Assembly: GCA_963835375.1 (NCBI GenBank)
Contig: CAWIGB010000012.1
Coordinates: forward strand, 1 to 64,000
DNA: 64,000 nucleotides
Reading direction: 5' to 3'
Origin: Salinisphaera sp963835375
GTDB taxonomy: Bacteria; Pseudomonadota; Gammaproteobacteria; Nevskiales; Salinisphaeraceae
In this document: positions 10,640-18,839 of the stretch, in pieces
Layout of the letters: each line of letters opens with the position of its first letter
Position numbering within the stretch: the stretch's first letter is position 1
Translations under genes and position numbers: made by a program
The notes under the pieces: model-generated
What the model was told of the DNA's origin: nothing
Database searches by the model: none
Seen by the model: the letters and a program-made list of their open reading frames with translations, nothing else

Positions 10640-11105
10640 TCAACGCACGGTCGGGCCGTCGCGGCGCCACCGTGTGCTCCCGCCGATGAGCGCGAGGCCG
10701 AACCCGAACAACAGCCAGGCCGGCGGTTCCGGGGTTTCGGCGTTGCCACCGGGCGCGGGTGAGGTTGTAGCGCTGAAGTCGCCGGTCAGGAGGCCGCTGC
10801 CGTGGCTCGGCGTGTTGTAGCGGGCCGGGAACCGGCCCGGGCTCGGGCCATCGCCGGATTCAGGCGGCAGCCCGCACAGCGCGCGTTCGAGAGCGGCAGC
10901 GGCCGTTGATAGAACAGGGCGTCGAGGACGGTGCCGCCGCTGGAGGCGATGCCGACAAGCGCGGCATGGGCAGGAACGCCGGGCGCGCCGAAATCCAGCT
11001 CGCCGAGCATCGGATTCAAGCCGGAGACATCGGTCGCGTTGAACGCACCGCCCCGACAGGCGTCGGCACTGTCGGCGTGCGCGCGGCAGAGGGCTTCAAG
11101 GAGAA
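10640..11105 (-). pseudogene. Possible PEP-CTERM-tailed exported protein, N-terminus absent or broken
   Basis: The last codons before the TGA at 10640 read ETPEPPAWLLFGFGLALIGG and then STRWRR: a Pro-Glu-Pro motif, one hydrophobic helix and a basic end. This is the shape of a PEP-CTERM sorting signal recognised by exosortase. Upstream, a Gly/Ala/Asn-rich stretch (FNATDVSGLNPMLGELDFG) is read in another frame, with a switch near 10875. No signal peptide is visible: the open frame runs back to the 3' end of the tRNA gene at 11109. It may be a remnant, or the start may lie in a region with further errors. I do not recognise the rest. Confidence 0.4.
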
Positions 11106-11108
11106 GAA

Positions 11109-11184
11109 TGGCGCTCCCTACGAGACTCGAACTCGTGTTTTCGCCGTGAGAGGGCGACGTCCTGGACCGCTAGACGAAGGGAGC
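11109..11184 (-). tRNA. tRNA-Glu (anticodon CTC)
   Basis: The minus strand folds as a standard 76-base cloverleaf. The acceptor stem is GCTCCCT with AGGGAGC, discriminator G and an encoded CCA. The anticodon stem TCGCC/GGCGA encloses the loop CTCTCAC, so the anticodon is CTC. The T-arm is ACGAG-TTCGAGT-CTCGT. The D-arm sequence TCGTCTAGCGGTCCAGGA matches bacterial tRNA-Glu. CTC is the second glutamate isoacceptor and would read GAG, a preferred codon in this GC-rich genome. Confidence 0.97.
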
Positions 11185-11197
11185 GCTTCGGCGGCGG

Positions 11198-11203
11198 ATT
11201 ATA
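11198..11203 (-). promoter_or_regulatory. -10 box of the tRNA-Glu promoter
   Basis: On the minus strand a perfect TATAAT lies 14 bases upstream of the mature tRNA 5' end. It overlaps the TAA stop of the upstream oxidoreductase gene. No clear -35 hexamer is seen at 16-18 bases. A start about 7 bases before the tRNA would be usual. Confidence 0.55.
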
Positions 11204-12371
11204 CGCCCGAGCAACGCCTGATGCGAGCGATTTTCTCGACGTCATAGCGTTCGATGAAGCGTCGATCGATCGCCTGCTTGAGTCGCCAGACGGCATAGCC
11301 GGCGGGGGCGACGGGCCAACCACGGGCGGCGACCGCCTGGCGCGTGCCCAGACCGATCAGCGCGAGCGCCCGGCGTTGGGCCCGGAACTCGCGCAGGGCC
11401 CGGCCGGCGGCGGCGCGCTCGATATTGTCGGCCAGCACCGGCGCGGCCCGGACGGCGTACACGCCGGATCTGGGCCGCGGTTCCGGCAGGCTGGCGATGT
11501 CGCCGGCCGCAAACACCCCCGGGGCGTCGATGCTCTGGAGCCGTGCGTCGACCCGGATGAAGCCGTGTTCGTCTCGGGCCAGGCCGTGCATCTCGAGACC
11601 GGGCGCCACCGCGGCGCCGGTGGCCATGAAGACCACATCGGCGACGAATTCGCGCTCGTCGTCGGTCGCGATTGTGCCGGGCGCGATGCGTGCGATGGTC
11701 GTGCCCGCGTGGCGCGCGATACCGGCATCCACCAGGGCATGGTCCAGTACCGCCGCTGCGGCCGGTTCGCTGTGACCGAGCAGCATGTTGCCGCGCTGGA
11801 ACAACGCGATCCGCGGCGTCGGCCGGCGATGACGCCAGCGATGGGCCAGCGCGAGCGCCAGTTCCACACCGCCGGCGCCACCGCCAATCACCGCGATCCG
11901 CAGCGGTTGGCGGGCGGTCGCGAATCCGGCGTTCGGTCGTCGACAACCCGCTCCAGAGCGCGGCCACCGGCTTGGCGGGTACCACATGCGCGTGATGGTC
12001 GCCGGCGATGCGAGCGCGGTACGGCGCCGATATTCAGCGACAGAAGATCGTAGGCATGGCGCGTGCCGTCGGCGCGGGTGGCCGCGCGGGCGACGGCGTC
12101 GATCCGGGTCAGCCGCGTGCGGTGGAGATTCGCCTCGGCGAGCCGCGCGAGCGCGGCGATGTCGACCTGCATCTCGTGACGCGCATAATGCCCGGCCACG
12201 GTCGCGGGCAGCATGCCGGAATAGGCCATGTAACGTTCCGGCTCGATCAGGTCGATGGCGGCGAACGCATGGCGCAGCGCTCGGGTACAGGGCCAGCCGG
12301 CGCAGCAGTTCGACATGGGCGTGGCCGCCGCCGGCCAGTACGAGACACGGGGCTCGGCGCGGCGCGCTCAT
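11199..12371 (-). CDS. FAD/NAD-dependent oxidoreductase of the SelD-N-terminal-domain type (TIGR03169), two frameshifts
   Basis: It starts with a dinucleotide-binding loop LVLAGGGHAHVELLRRLA and has a second Rossmann motif IAVIGGGAGGVELALAL plus a FAD-site ending GVFAAGDIASLPEPRPRSGVYAVR. YMAYSGMLPATVAGHYARHEMQ lies in a second frame between about 12275 and 11960. This arrangement matches the NADH-dehydrogenase-like domain often found fused in front of selenophosphate synthetase (SelD). Here no SelD domain follows: the protein ends at 11199 after about 390 residues. The physiological electron acceptor is unknown. It is followed within a few bases upstream by a small membrane protein and a rhomboid gene in the same direction. 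Confidence 0.7.
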   Translation of the reverse strand: MSAPRRAPCLVLAGGGHAHVELLRRLALYPSAAPCVRRHRPDRAGTLHGLFRHAARDRGRALCASRDAGRHRRARAARRGESPPHAADPDRRRRPRGHPRRRHAPCLRSSVAEYRRRTALASPATITRMWYPPSRWPRSGAGCRRPNAGFATARQPLRIAVIGGGAGGVELALALAHRWRHRRPTPRIALFQRGNMLLGHSEPAAAAVLDHALVDAGIARHAGTTIARIAPGTIATDDEREFVADVVFMATGAAVAPGLEMHGLARDEHGFIRVDARLQSIDAPGVFAAGDIASLPEPRPRSGVYAVRAAPVLADNIERAAAGRALREFRAQRRALALIGLGTRQAVAARGWPVAPAGYAVWRLKQAIDRRFIERYDVEKIARIRRCSGV

Positions 12372-12373
12372 GC

Positions 12374-12586
12374 TCAGTAGAGCGTGTGCCAGCCGCCCAC
12401 GAACAGCCGGTAGCCGATCAGGAGGCCATAGACCAGCAGCAGGGCCATGACCACCAGCGTGATCGTGCGCGGACCCTGCTGGACCGGTTCCGGTTCGCCG
12501 CGCCGGCGCCGCTGCCAGCGTTGCCAGCGCGCCCGGATGAGCAGCACGACGATCGCGATGGCCGCAAGCCAGAAGAGCACACGCAT
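12374..12586 (-). CDS. Small two-helix membrane protein
   Basis: The 70-residue protein has a hydrophobic helix at residues 3-18, a strongly basic and Gln-rich linker (RARWQRWQRRRRGEPEP) and a second helix at residues 42-62. It lies between the rhomboid gene (stop 12588) and the oxidoreductase (start 12371) with gaps of one or two bases, so it is probably co-transcribed and translated. I do not recognise a family. Confidence 0.6.
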   Translation of the reverse strand: MRVLFWLAAIAIVVLLIRARWQRWQRRRRGEPEPVQQGPRTITLVVMALLLVYGLLIGYRLFVGGWHTLY

Positions 12587-12587
12587 G

Positions 12588-13197
12588 TCAGAAGTGCGCG
12601 CCGGGCGAGGCGATCTGGGCCAGGAACAGCGGCCCCAGCCGCGGCTCCATGATCAACGTGAACACCACGCCGAAGGCCGCGCCCCAGAGATGGGCGCTGT
12701 GGTTGATGTGATCGTGCCCGATCCGGCCGGCATACAGCCCGTAGGCGGTGAACAGCACGCCGTAGAGAATCGCCGGCACCGGCACCACGAACACATAGAT
12801 CGTGGACCAGGGGGCCAGCAGGATGAAGGCGAACAGCACCGCCGACACCGCGCCCGACGCGCCGAGGCTGCGATAGCGGGAATCGTTGCGATGCTGGAGA
12901 TAGCTCGGCACGGTCGAGACCACCGCGGCCGCCAGATAGAAGCCGACGAAGCCGAGCCACGCCGATATAGCGTTCGAAAAAATCCTCGATCACGCGGCCG
13001 AAGAAGAACAGCGTGATCATGTTGAAGGCCAGGTGCGTGCCATCGGCATGCACGAAGGCATTGGTCACCAGCCGGTGATATTCGCCGCGGCTGACCGCCG
13101 GCGGCCAGAGCAGCAGCCGATCGAGCAGGCGCTCGTTGGAAAAACAAGTGATCGAGACCGCGCAGGTGATGGCGATCAGGGTGACGGTGATCCACAT
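12588..13197 (-). CDS. Rhomboid family intramembrane serine protease, one frameshift
   Basis: Rhomboids cut membrane proteins inside the bilayer with a Ser-His dyad. The start at 13197 gives MWITVTLIAITCAVSI. The motif HLAFNMITLFFFGRVIEDFFER (the HxxxN element of helix 2), the catalytic serine in GASGAVSAVLF and the catalytic histidine in HSAHLWGAAFG are all present. The two parts are in different frames, with the change near 12960, where one extra base appears. The joined protein has about 200 residues. It leads a run of three tightly packed minus-strand genes. Confidence 0.8.
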
Positions 13198-13270
13198 GCG
13201 TGTTTCCGGTGGCGGAGCGAAACCCGGCCGAGTATACGGGGCTGGGCTCCTTCCGCCGAACCGCTGGCGC

Positions 13271-13630
13271 TCAGCCGCGCTGGTCGACCTGGATCGCCGG
13301 ATGGTCGAACGCCACCAGACCGGCGATGGACGCCACCCCCGGCAGCGGCTCGTCGTAGCACCAGGCCGCATCGCTGTAGGTCTGCCCGCCGACGGTGACG
13401 TGGAAATAGCGGGCATCGCCCTTGTACGGGCAATGCGTGCGCGTGTCCGACTCGATCAGCGCGCTCGCGGCCACGTCGCCGCGCGGCACGTACAGCTTCG
13501 GCCGATAGCCGCGCTCTGTCAGCAGCACGGCACGCCGGGTGTTGGCGACGAGCCGCGTGTCGACGCTCACGATGACGGTCGTGGACACAGGCTCGGTCGT
13601 GATGCGTTGCTCGTTGTCGTTCTCGGGCAT
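13271..13630 (-). CDS. DUF427 domain protein
   Basis: From ATG 13630 the 119-residue sequence carries the DUF427 pattern: RLVANTRRAVLL, YVPRGDVAASAL, SDTRTHCPYKGDARYFHV, AAWCYDEPLP and VAFDHPAIQVD. The family is small, cytoplasmic and of unknown biochemical role. The same frame is open upstream into the end of the DUF6314 region, with no stop between, so it could also be the C-terminal half of a fusion. Confidence 0.75.
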   Translation of the reverse strand: MPENDNEQRITTEPVSTTVIVSVDTRLVANTRRAVLLTERGYRPKLYVPRGDVAASALIESDTRTHCPYKGDARYFHVTVGGQTYSDAAWCYDEPLPGVASIAGLVAFDHPAIQVDQRG

Positions 13631-14147
13631 GGCGGTGCTCGTTGTCCGGTTCGGTGGCGACGTGCGATAGCGATAGTACAGATGCTCGTCCTTGCGCGGC
13701 CCCGTGATCGACCAGTCCAGATCGAAGCCGTCATCGACGAGTTCCAGTGTGCCGCGATAGATGTCGTCGCCGCACCGATGCGGCTGCCGGCAGACCAGGC
13801 GCTGCCTCGTTTTCAGCCACCAGTTCGAACAGGAAGACCGCGGCGTCGGCACCGAAGCGTTCATGGTACAACCGCAGGCGATCATCGGCCCGCACCCAGC
13901 GATAGACGTTGGCGAAGCCGACCGTGCGCGTGGTGCCCGCGGGAGAAAAGCGGCCGCGCTCGATCAGGCGCCAGTCCTCACCGTCGGCCTCCGCGACGAT
14001 TTCCGCGTGGCCGCGGCCACACCAGCCGGTCAGCGAAGCCGGCCCGGGTCGGGCCTCGAACGACAGCGAACGCAGCCCGGACAATCGTTGCCAGGCCCGT
14101 ATAATCGCCTCGCTGTCCTCGTCGTCTGCCGCTGTTGCGATCGCCAT
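13631..14147 (-). CDS. DUF6314-like protein, one frameshift, possibly fused to DUF427
   Basis: From ATG 14147 the first frame gives about 120 residues including WCGRGHAEIVAEADGEDW, RLYHERFG and VFLFELV. The second frame continues after about 13800 with PHRCGDDIYRGTLELVDDGFDL and WSITGPRKDEHLYYRYR, which is how DUF6314 proteins end. No stop codon follows; the frame runs straight into the DUF427 protein. The start codon shares two bases with the start of the divergent EamA gene (CCATGA), so one of the two starts may be placed wrongly or the promoters lie inside the coding regions. Confidence 0.55.
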
Positions 14148-15033
14148 GAGCTATCTCGTTGCCGTTACCATTCTCTGGGCGTTTTCCTTCAGCCTGATCG
14201 GCGTCTATCTGGCCGGTCAGGTGGACGTCTATTTTGCCGTGTTGACGCGCATCACGCTGGCGCTGGCTGTATTCGCGCCGATGCTGCGCCCGCGTGCGAC
14301 CGGGCGCGGCCCGGCGTTGGGCCTGATGGCGGTGGGCGCGATCCAGATCGGGCTGATGTATCTGTTCTTCTACCAGTCGTTTCTGTTCGTCTCGGTGCCG
14401 GAGGTGCTGCTGTTCTCGATCCTCACCCCGATCTACATCACCCTGCTGGATGATCTGCTGGTCGGCCGGTTCGCGCCGCGTTATCTGCTGGTGGCGGTGC
14501 TGGCCGTCGCCGGCGCGGCCGTGATCCGCTACACCGAGGTCGGCGAGAACGTCTGGCTGGGGTTTCGCGCTCATGCAGGGGGCGAACCTGTGTTTCGCGA
14601 TCGGCCAGGTGGGGTACCGGCGACTGGCCCCGCATCTGTCGGCCGAGGTGCCGCTGCATCGCCAGTTCGGCTGGTTCTTTGCCGGCGCCTGGCCGGTGGC
14701 CGCCATCGGCTTCGCGCTGTTCGGCGACCGCGCCGCCATCGCCGATACGCCGACCGAATGGGCCGTCCTGCTGTGGCTCGGGATTGCGGCCTCGGGCGGC
14801 GGCTACTACGCCTGGAATCGCGGCGTGGCCCAGGTCGATGCCGGTACGCTGGCGGTGATGAACAATGCGCTGATCCCGGCGGGGCTGGCGGTGAATCTTC
14901 TGATCTGGAATCGCGACGCGGATCTGCTGCGGCTGGCCATCGGCGCGGCCATCATCGGCGGCGCGCTGGCCATCAACGCCGGCTGGGCGCGACGCCCGAC
15001 GCGGGCCTCGCGCCCAAGGGCAATAGGCCCTAG
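14146..15033 (+). CDS. EamA family (DMT superfamily) permease, one frameshift
   Basis: It is a polytopic protein with ten predicted helices in two EamA repeats, for example ILWAFSFSLIGVYLAGQV and LMYLFFYQSFLFVSVPEVLL, then MQGANLCFAIGQVGYRRLAP and YYAWNRGVAQVDAGTLAVMN. These carriers export amino acids or other metabolites; the substrate is not evident. The two halves are joined if one base is removed from the GGGGTTT run near 14561-14566. After this the frame has no stop before the next gene, so a second error near 15020-15033, where TAG occurs in both other frames, is likely. Confidence 0.75.
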   Translation: MSYLVAVTILWAFSFSLIGVYLAGQVDVYFAVLTRITLALAVFAPMLRPRATGRGPALGLMAVGAIQIGLMYLFFYQSFLFVSVPEVLLFSILTPIYITLLDDLLVGRFAPRYLLVAVLAVAGAAVIRYTEVGENVWLGFRAHAGGEPVFRDRPGGVPATGPASVGRGAAASPVRLVLCRRLAGGRHRLRAVRRPRRHRRYADRMGRPAVARDCGLGRRLLRLESRRGPGRCRYAGGDEQCADPGGAGGESSDLESRRGSAAAGHRRGHHRRRAGHQRRLGATPDAGLAPKGNRP

Positions 15034-15064
15034 TCTTTCTCCAGCCAACCGACAGGAGCTCGTC

Positions 15065-16708
15065 ATGGATTTCTTCTTCAACAACGCCGATGACGTGGTC
15101 GATGACGGCCTTTCGGGCCTGGCGCGGATCGCGCCGGTGCGGATCAGCGAACGGGCCTCGGGCATGCGGCTGATCGTCGATCGTGATTTCGATCGCGAGC
15201 GCGTGGCGGTCATCTCCGGCGGCGGCGCGGGCCACGAGCCGGCCCATGCCGGGTTCGTCGGCCACGGCATGCTGGCCGCGGCCGTCGCCGGCGATCTGTT
15301 CACCTCGCCCAGCGTGGAAGCCGTGCTGGCGGCGATCCGCGAAGTGACCGGCCCGGCCGGCTGCCTGCTGGTGATCAAGAACTATACCGGCGATCGGCTC
15401 AACTTCGGCCTTGCCGCCGAGCGCGCGGCGCGCGAGGGCTATGCCGTACGCAGCGTGATCGTGGCCGACGATGTCTCGCTGCCGGCGGATGTCGGGGCGC
15501 GCGGGCTGGCTGGTACGGTGCTGGTGCACAAGATCGCCGGCCATCATGCGGCCGCGGGCGCGGATCTCGACACCGTGGCGCGCGTCGCCCAGACGACCAT
15601 CGACGGGCTGGTTTCGATCGGGCTGTCGCTGTCCAGCGCGACGCTGCCGGGCGACAAGCGCGAGCCGCGTGCGCCGGAGCTGGGGCTCGGCATTCACAAC
15701 GAACCGGGCGTGAGCGAAGTCGCGCCCGAAGACGCGGGCGATGCCGTGCGGCTGGCGCTCGCGCCGCTGATCGAGGCGGCCGAGGCGCGTCATGCCGCCG
15801 ATGCGCGCTGGGTCGTGCTGATCAACAACCTGGGCGGCTGCTCGACCCAGGAGATGGCGGTGCTCACCGACGAGGTGCTGGCCCAGCTCCCGGCCGATCG
15901 AGCGCGAGCCGCCGTAGTGCCCGCCCCGTTGATGAGCTCGATGAACATGCATGGCTTCTCGATCACGCTGCTGCCGATCGACGACGCGACCCACGGCGCG
16001 CTGGCCAGCCCGGTGGCCGCGATCGGCTGGCCGGGATTGTTCGACGTCGCCGCGCCGACCACGTTTGCGCCCACGGCCAGCGAGGGCAGGGCGCCCGGTT
16101 CGGGCGGGCGCGACGAGGCGCGTGCGCAACAGCTCCGGGCGGCGACCGATGCGCTGTCCTCTTCTCGTGCGGCACTCGACGATCTCGATGCCGAAGCCGG
16201 CGACGGCGATACCGGCACCGCCTTCAACCGAGGAGCCACGTCGATCCGTAACGCGCTGGATGATGATCGGCTCTCCACCGGCGATCCGGCGCTGCTGGCC
16301 GACGAGATCGGCGATCTGCTGGCGCGCGACATGGGCGGGTCGTCCGGCGTGCTGCTGTCGATCCTGTTGACCGCGACCGCTGCGGCCCTGCGCGACGGCG
16401 AGGCGTTCGGCGCCGCACTCGGCGCCGGTATCGGCCGCATGCAGGACTATGGCGGCGCGAAACCGGGCGATCGCACCATGCTCGATGCGCTGGCGCCGGC
16501 GGCGAAGGCACTGGCCGACGGCGGCTCGCTCGGCGATGCAGCGCAAGCCGCACGTCGGGGCGCCAACGCCACGGCCGACATGGGCCATGCCGGCGCCGGC
16601 CGGGCGGCTTATGTCCGCGACGAAGCGCTGGCCGGCGTGGTCGATCCGGGCGCCGAAGCGGTGGCCCGCTTGTTCGAAGCGCTGGCCGACTGCTCTACAG
16701 GCGCATGA
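15065..16708 (+). CDS. Dihydroxyacetone (glycerone) kinase, fused DhaK-DhaL
   Basis: This intact 547-residue protein phosphorylates dihydroxyacetone with ATP. The N-terminal DhaK domain has GGGAGHEPAHAGFVGHGML, NYTGDRLNFGLAAERA and GLGIHNEPG, which holds the histidine that binds substrate covalently. The C-terminal DhaL domain has DAEAGDGDTGTAFNRGA (the metal-binding aspartates), DMGGSSGVLLSILL and GGAKPGDRTMLDAL. Fusion of both domains marks the ATP-dependent type rather than the PTS-dependent one. The start at ATG 15065 has a GGAG ribosome binding site 7 bases upstream. The permease just upstream may belong to the same transcript. Confidence 0.92.
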   Translation: MDFFFNNADDVVDDGLSGLARIAPVRISERASGMRLIVDRDFDRERVAVISGGGAGHEPAHAGFVGHGMLAAAVAGDLFTSPSVEAVLAAIREVTGPAGCLLVIKNYTGDRLNFGLAAERAAREGYAVRSVIVADDVSLPADVGARGLAGTVLVHKIAGHHAAAGADLDTVARVAQTTIDGLVSIGLSLSSATLPGDKREPRAPELGLGIHNEPGVSEVAPEDAGDAVRLALAPLIEAAEARHAADARWVVLINNLGGCSTQEMAVLTDEVLAQLPADRARAAVVPAPLMSSMNMHGFSITLLPIDDATHGALASPVAAIGWPGLFDVAAPTTFAPTASEGRAPGSGGRDEARAQQLRAATDALSSSRAALDDLDAEAGDGDTGTAFNRGATSIRNALDDDRLSTGDPALLADEIGDLLARDMGGSSGVLLSILLTATAAALRDGEAFGAALGAGIGRMQDYGGAKPGDRTMLDALAPAAKALADGGSLGDAAQAARRGANATADMGHAGAGRAAYVRDEALAGVVDPGAEAVARLFEALADCSTGA

Positions 16709-16714
16709 ACCAGA

Positions 16715-17783
16715 TCACGCTGCATCGTCCCGGATGCGGCGGCTGATGGCCTGTACGCCGGCGAGCCACAGCACGGGCACGGCCTCGATGAAAATGCGAT
16801 GTTCTGCAATGCGCCCGATTACCACGCCGGCCAGAATCAACGGCACGACAAGGCCTAGAACGGCAGCTCGCAGGCGGCGCTCGATATAAGCCCACCACAG
16901 GACCACTACCAGCCAGCAGCCGCCCACGAATCGAACCGGCTCGGTCAGCAGATAGATCGGGTGCGACAACAGCCGCAGGTTCTCCCCCACATGCAGCTCG
17001 TACTGGGTGTCGCCCAGCGCGGCGTGCGGATTCGGCTGATTGGAGAACAGCCAGTGCAGCGGCCACTCGACGGCGGCATACAAGGCCAGCATTACAGCGA
17101 GCAACAAGGCGAGGCGCGCGATCGGCAGCCGCCCGGCCAGCATGAGCGCTGCCATGGGAATGACGAACAGCGTCGTCTCGCGATTGACGGTTGCCACCGC
17201 GAACAGGATCGCGAGCCCGCCCAGAGGCCGCCATTCCGGGCGATCGCCCCAATCGGCCACGGCCAGGAGCAGGGCCAGGGTGAAGGCGGCGGCCGGCAGA
17301 TCGTAGGGGTAATAGAACAGCGTGCGCGCGCTCCAGCTGCCCAGGTCGAGTGTGCCGCCATCGAGCGAGCTCAATGGCCAGACCTTCAGATCCGGCATGA
17401 GCACCACGATCGCGAGCGGCAGCACGATCGAGAGCGCCAGCAGGCGCTTGAGCGCTTCGGACTCGGTGATACCGAAGCGTTCGACCGCGCGATGCGCCAG
17501 CATGATCACCGCCAGCCATGCCACCACTTCCAGCAGGCCGAACACCAGATGCGGTCCGAGCGGGGCCAGATGCTCGATGGCGGCCGCCAGAGCCGGGATG
17601 CAATACCCGATGCTGGAACGGCTCCACCGCCGTGAAATGCGTCATGCGCGCGAAGCTGGTCAGGCGATACGGGGCGGTGATCGACAGCTGGATCGCCGTA
17701 CAGAACAGCGAAACGAACAGGGCAGCGGCCCACCAGACGCCGCGCTCGAATCGGCTGACGGTCGGATGTGAGATCGATGCCAA
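16715..17783 (-). CDS. Polytopic membrane protein of unknown function, one frameshift
   Basis: The protein has about 350 residues and at least eight hydrophobic helices. The first part (RFERGVWWAAALFVSLFC, then MTHFTAVEPFQHRVL) is in one frame, and the rest from FGLLEVVAWLAVIML is in another, with the change near 17590. LFYYPYDLPAAAFTLALLLA and NRETTLFVIPMAALML resemble the large group of integral-membrane glycosyltransferase-like proteins, but I see no catalytic signature. TTG 17783 is a tentative start; ATG at MTHF is possible. The C-terminus nearly touches the convergent dihydroxyacetone kinase. A similar arrangement (acidic-aromatic segment, then xxET/HE-xFxxGVP) occurs in the protein at 32046. 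Confidence 0.6.
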
Positions 17784-18159
17784 GTGGTTATGTCCCCGGA
17801 CGAATTCAAGCAGCGGCCGCACGGCCGAACAACGTGCGCCCCGGACTCTGTCCCTCACGGCCCGTTGGGCGTGGCGTCGGCTCGACGGGAGCGACAGCAC
17901 GCCGAAAGCGTGTAGTTTGGCACGTCGTGACCCCCGACGACTGAATATTGGCAATGGCCCGGGGTTTACCCGTAGAGCCTGTTGCCGTTTCATGCACGGG
18001 CAAGTGGCCACGATGGATGACGGCCGGTTGTCTTTGCGGCGGGGCTGCGGTTCGAAGGATTGGATCGCCCATCAGAGTTGCGGGCGCGCGCCCGGCGGTG
18101 TTGCGGGCTCTTGATCGTCGCCCGCCACGACCTGATGCCGGCGCCTCCCCGGCATGCAT
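17784..18159. other. Intergenic region without visible gene
   Basis: Between the membrane protein (minus) and the asparaginase promoter I see no reading frame with protein-like composition and no RNA gene. It is expected to carry the promoter of the minus-strand gene. Confidence 0.4.
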
Positions 18160-18188
18160 TTGCGACATCCACGCGGGCCTCGTATAAA
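18160..18188 (+). promoter_or_regulatory. Sigma70-type promoter of the asparaginase gene
   Basis: TTGCGA and TATAAA are separated by exactly 17 bases. The predicted start of transcription near 18195 lies about 24 bases before the ATG at 18219. It is one of the clearest promoter matches in the window. Confidence 0.65.
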
Positions 18189-18218
18189 ACGGCACACGCC
18201 CCAACCTCAATCATTGCC

Positions 18219-18755
18219 ATGACCGTTTCATCGCGCTCGCCGTTTCGCATCGTGCTGCTGGCCACCGGCGGCACCATCGAAAAGAGCTACGATGCCGCCG
18301 CCGGCACGCTCACGCTGGATACGCCCGTGATCGAGACCCTGCTCGCCGGGCTCGATCAGCCCGACGTACAGATCGAGGTTCGGCGTCTCATGTCGATCGA
18401 TTCGCTGGACATGGGCGAGGCCGAGCGCACCGAGGTGGTGGCCGCGGTGCGCGAGTGTCTGGCCGGTGACGATATGGACGCGATCGTGATCACGCATGGC
18501 ACCGATACGCTGGCGCGCACGGCGCAAGCGCTTGCCGAAGCCCTGGATGGCCTGGATCGCCCAGTGGTGCTCACCGGCGCCATGCGCCCGTATCGCGTGG
18601 CCGACAGCGATGCCGCACAGAACGTCGCCCAGGCGGTCATGGCAGCACGGCTCGTGGCGCCCAGCGTATACGCCGCATTCCACGGCCGCGTGATTCCGGC
18701 CGGGCGTATCGTCAAGGATTACGATCGGCTGACGCTGGTTGAAGCCGCCTCTTGA
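18219..18755 (+). CDS. Short asparaginase-domain protein
   Basis: The protein has 178 residues and keeps both N-terminal signatures of asparaginase family I: IVLLATGGTIEKSYD and VITHGTDTLARTAQAL, with VVLTGAMRPYR following. Classical asparaginases are about 330 residues with a second domain; here only the catalytic N-terminal domain exists. Free-standing proteins of this size are common in proteobacteria, so it is probably complete rather than truncated. Whether it hydrolyses asparagine is not certain. It is followed by an SDR gene after 84 bases. Confidence 0.8.
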   Translation: MTVSSRSPFRIVLLATGGTIEKSYDAAAGTLTLDTPVIETLLAGLDQPDVQIEVRRLMSIDSLDMGEAERTEVVAAVRECLAGDDMDAIVITHGTDTLARTAQALAEALDGLDRPVVLTGAMRPYRVADSDAAQNVAQAVMAARLVAPSVYAAFHGRVIPAGRIVKDYDRLTLVEAAS

Positions 18756-18799
18756 AAACAGGCCGATCGCGCGCAAGGTTCTGAGGGTCAATGCTTTAA

Positions 18800-18821
18800 G
18801 GCCGCGCCACGATGCGCGGCC
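18800..18821 (+). other. Perfect hairpin in the leader of the SDR gene
   Basis: GGCCGCGC and GCGCGGCC form an 8-base-pair stem with a 6-base loop, ending 18 bases before the SDR start codon and just before its GGAG site. It lacks a T-run, so it is not a standard terminator. It could be a processing or stability element between two co-transcribed genes. Confidence 0.4.
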
Positions 18822-18839
18822 CGCAATCGGAGTCTTTCC

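Noticed and set aside
10906..11247. A plus-strand ORF of 113 codons crossing the tRNA-Glu gene
   Set aside because: It runs antisense through a complete tRNA and has no protein-like features.
18219..18755. The short asparaginase as a truncated pseudogene
   Set aside because: Single-domain asparaginase-like proteins of this length are a known group, and the gene has a good promoter and an intact frame.
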